From NCBI GenBank assembly GCA_016649475.1, contig JAENXP010000006.1, forward strand, positions 1 to 15,512: a stretch of DNA of 15,512 nt, written 5' to 3'. This stretch comes from Burkholderiales bacterium (lineage in GTDB: Bacteria > Pseudomonadota > Gammaproteobacteria > Burkholderiales > SG8-39). This document shows, piece after piece, positions 13,901-15,512 of this stretch. The first letter of the stretch is position 1. Each line of letters opens with the position of its first letter. The position numbers and the translations under genes are program-made. Below the pieces are notes generated by a model. It saw only the letters and a list, made by a program, of their open reading frames with translations, was not told the origin of the DNA and did not search any database.

Positions 13901-13990
13901 TTCGACGACACCGAAGTTGCGAAACAATGTGGCGCGCAAGCACATGGCCGGCGCGCCCACCGCTTCCTCTGCATGGCCGGTATGCTTCGA
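13901..13990 (+). pseudogene. Possible decayed 3' end of the thioredoxin-like gene
   Basis: Directly after the TAG at 13898-13900 the same frame reads FDDTEV. The +1 frame then reads KLRNNVARKHMAGAPTASSAW (about 13913-13970), which resembles the C-terminal part of related proteins as I remember it. One nonsense change plus one small indel would explain this. Without a database alignment it is only a suggestion. Confidence 0.35.
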
Positions 13991-14049
13991 ATTTAGTGTG
14001 CCGCGATGCCAGCCGGGCCTGCGATCAACGCTGACCGTGTTGACGCCTG

Positions 14050-14070
14050 AAGGCTATCCTCCAGAGCCTT
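14050..14070 (-). terminator. Weak hairpin downstream of the dehydratase gene
   Basis: AAGGCT and AGCCTT form a six-pair stem with a nine-base loop about 40 bases after the dehydratase stop and 150 bases after the convergent thioredoxin stop. It could serve either transcript. No T-tract is present. Confidence 0.25.
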
Positions 14071-14109
14071 AGTCGGCCGATCGTGCAGAAGCAGAAGCGG
14101 ATTCCGATG

Positions 14110-15512
14110 TCACGAAAGCACGCCTATCTGCCATGGCGCAAATTCGCTCTCGCCGACACCGAGCGCTTCGCTCTTGGACGGCTCGCCGGAAGCAACGCGC
14201 AGCATCACCTGAAAGATTTCTTCGCCCATTTCGTCCAGCGTTTTCGTACCGTCGATGACCGGACCGCAATTCACGTCCATGTCGGCGCTCATGCGCTGGT
14301 ACAGCGGTGAATTCGATGCGAGCTTGACCGTAGGCGCCGGGAACGAACCGAAGCAGGAGCCGCGGCCCGTGGTAAAGAAAATCATGTTTGCACCGCCGGC
14401 GATCTGGCCGGTGGCCGACACCGGGTCATAGCCCGGCGTATCCATGAACACGAAGCCCTTCTGCGTCACCGGCTCGGCATAGCGATACACTTCCATCAGT
14501 CCGCTCGAGCCGCCCTTCTTGGCGCCGCCCAGACTCTTCTCGAGTATGTTCGCGAGTCCACCGGCATTGTTTCCGGGCGACACCCTGCCGTTGATCTGCG
14601 TATCCTTGCCGCGGTTGTACTCCAGCCACCAGTTCATGCGATCGACGAGCTTGCGGCCCACCTCGGGCGTGCGCGCGCGCGCCGTGAGCGTTTGCTCGAC
14701 GCCGTAGATCTCGGGGGTCTCCGACAGCATCGCGGTGCCGCCATGCCGCACCAGGATGTCGACCGCCTTGCCCAGGGCCGGATTCGCCGACAGCCCGGAA
14801 AACCCGTCGGAGCCGCCGCACTGCAGTCCGATCGAAAGGTGTTCGGCCGAGCACGGCTCGCGCCCGAACCTGTTTGCCTCCTCGAGCATTTCGCGCACCG
14901 CGGCCACGCCCTTGTCGATCGCGGCCTTGGTGCCGCCGACCTCCTGCATCGTCAGCGTCCTCAGCATCGTGCCCGCGGCGAGTCCCTGCTCCTCGAAGAA
15001 ACCGGCCAGATTGTTGCGCTCGCAGCCGAGCGACACCACCAGCGCGCCGGCGATGTTCGAGTGCCGGATATAGCCGGCCAGCGTGCGCCGCAGCAGATCC
15101 ATCGGTTCGCCGCTCATTTCCATGCCGCAGCCCTGCGCATGAACGAAGGAGACCACGCCGCTGACATTCGGGTAGCGCTCCATGCGCTCCTCATCGAAGT
15201 AGTCGGCGATGCGGCGCGCGACGGTGGCCGAGCAGTTCACGGTGATGAATACGCCGATGTAGTTGCGCGTGCCGACGCGCCCGTCGGCACGCCGATAGCC
15301 CATGAACTGCGCGCGCTCCCCCTCGGGCAGCAGCCGGGTCGGCACATAGTCGCGCCCATGCGCGTAGTCCTTGACCACATCGTCGAACAGCACGTTGTGG
15401 CTGTGCAGCCAGGTGCCCGGCGCGATGTCTTCGCCCGCATAACCGATCACGGTGTTGTACTTCAACACCGGCTCGCCCTTGGCGATGGCGCGCGTTGCGA
15501 TCTTGTGCCCCA
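14110..15512 (-). CDS. UxaA/GarD-family sugar-acid dehydratase (altronate/galactarate type), 5' end missing
   Basis: The frame is open to the window edge, giving 467 codons. The edge-proximal part is the end of the N-terminal SAF domain (GHKIATRAIAKGEPVLKYNT, then VIGYAGEDIAPGTWLHSHNV), so an internal TTG at 15468 is not the start. The rest is the dehydratase domain: RADGRVGTRNYIGVF, TVNCSATVARRIA, SFVHAQGCG, VVSLGCERNN, LQCGGSDGFSGLSANPALG, SETPEIYGVEQ, SPGNNAGGLANILEKSLGG, KKGGSSGLMEVYRY and TTGRGSCFGSFPAPTVKLASN. These include the conserved cysteines of this metal (Fe)-dependent family. It would remove water from an aldonic or aldaric acid to give a 2-keto-3-deoxy acid in hexuronate or aldarate use. 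Which sugar acid is used cannot be decided here. Stop TGA at 14110-14112. Confidence 0.93.
   Translation of the reverse strand, partial: GHKIATRAIAKGEPVLKYNTVIGYAGEDIAPGTWLHSHNVLFDDVVKDYAHGRDYVPTRLLPEGERAQFMGYRRADGRVGTRNYIGVFITVNCSATVARRIADYFDEERMERYPNVSGVVSFVHAQGCGMEMSGEPMDLLRRTLAGYIRHSNIAGALVVSLGCERNNLAGFFEEQGLAAGTMLRTLTMQEVGGTKAAIDKGVAAVREMLEEANRFGREPCSAEHLSIGLQCGGSDGFSGLSANPALGKAVDILVRHGGTAMLSETPEIYGVEQTLTARARTPEVGRKLVDRMNWWLEYNRGKDTQINGRVSPGNNAGGLANILEKSLGGAKKGGSSGLMEVYRYAEPVTQKGFVFMDTPGYDPVSATGQIAGGANMIFFTTGRGSCFGSFPAPTVKLASNSPLYQRMSADMDVNCGPVIDGTKTLDEMGEEIFQVMLRVASGEPSKSEALGVGESEFAPWQIGVLS

Noticed and set aside
13213..14034. 273-codon plus-strand frame overlapping the thioredoxin-like gene
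   Set aside because: Arg/Gly/Pro-rich shadow in another frame. Only the CPYC-bearing frame shows a fold.
15237..15468. TTG at 15468 as start of the dehydratase
   Set aside because: The frame stays open to the edge and reads a recognisable SAF-domain end, so the true start is outside the window.
1..15512. tRNA, rRNA, CRISPR, transposon, phage, toxin-antitoxin or known defence genes
   Set aside because: None was recognised by eye on either strand. The two unknown small genes were considered as a toxin-antitoxin pair but are separate units without matching features.

Overview
The window looks like a chromosomal segment of a GC-rich proteobacterium, most likely a betaproteobacterium such as a Burkholderiales relative. 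This is inferred from codon and base composition, strong Shine-Dalgarno sites before several genes, and the gene families present (SRAP/YedK, DUF2189, COQ10/START-type, SoxW-like thioredoxin, UxaA-family dehydratase). No rRNA, tRNA, insertion sequence, integrase, phage gene or CRISPR array was seen. Genes cover almost everything, and no gene-free stretch exceeds 300 bases.

Layout from left to right. The left edge holds the N-terminal part of a Ser/Thr protein kinase (minus). It lies just downstream of a cation-chloride-cotransporter-like permease (SLC12 type, minus). Next come an SRAP/YedK abasic-site protein (minus) and, diverging from it, a DUF2189 membrane protein (plus). Both have a -10-like hexamer six bases before the start codon and no ribosome binding site. 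Then a 2-hydroxymuconate/2-aminomuconate semialdehyde dehydrogenase-type enzyme (minus) diverges from a YgfF-like SDR reductase (plus). A two-gene minus-strand operon follows, with a secreted START/COQ10-like protein and then an uncharacterised lipoprotein. Around 9.2-10.6 kb is a visibly less GC-rich block of three small minus-strand genes: a J-domain-like protein with a degenerate HPD motif, a 90-residue protein of unknown function coupled to it, and an 88-residue protein of unknown function with its own promoter-like region and leader hairpin. Next is an alpha/beta hydrolase overlapping an EamA/DMT transporter (one minus-strand operon ending in a hairpin). After that come a small cupin (minus, with a strong hairpin downstream) and, diverging from it, a SoxW-like thioredoxin-fold protein (plus) that looks decayed at its 3' end. 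The right edge holds an altronate/galactarate dehydratase-family enzyme (minus), cut off near its N terminus.

How the genes fit together. The window is a mosaic of short transcription units rather than one pathway. Catabolic themes recur (semialdehyde dehydrogenase, SDR, hydrolase plus exporter, cupin, sugar-acid dehydratase), but no ring-cleavage or complete pathway set is present. I do not see a clear new defence or mobile system. The observations most worth a second look are the kinase beside the SLC12-like transporter, the J-like protein operon and neighbouring small gene, the divergent pair that may be leaderless, and the decayed thioredoxin gene.
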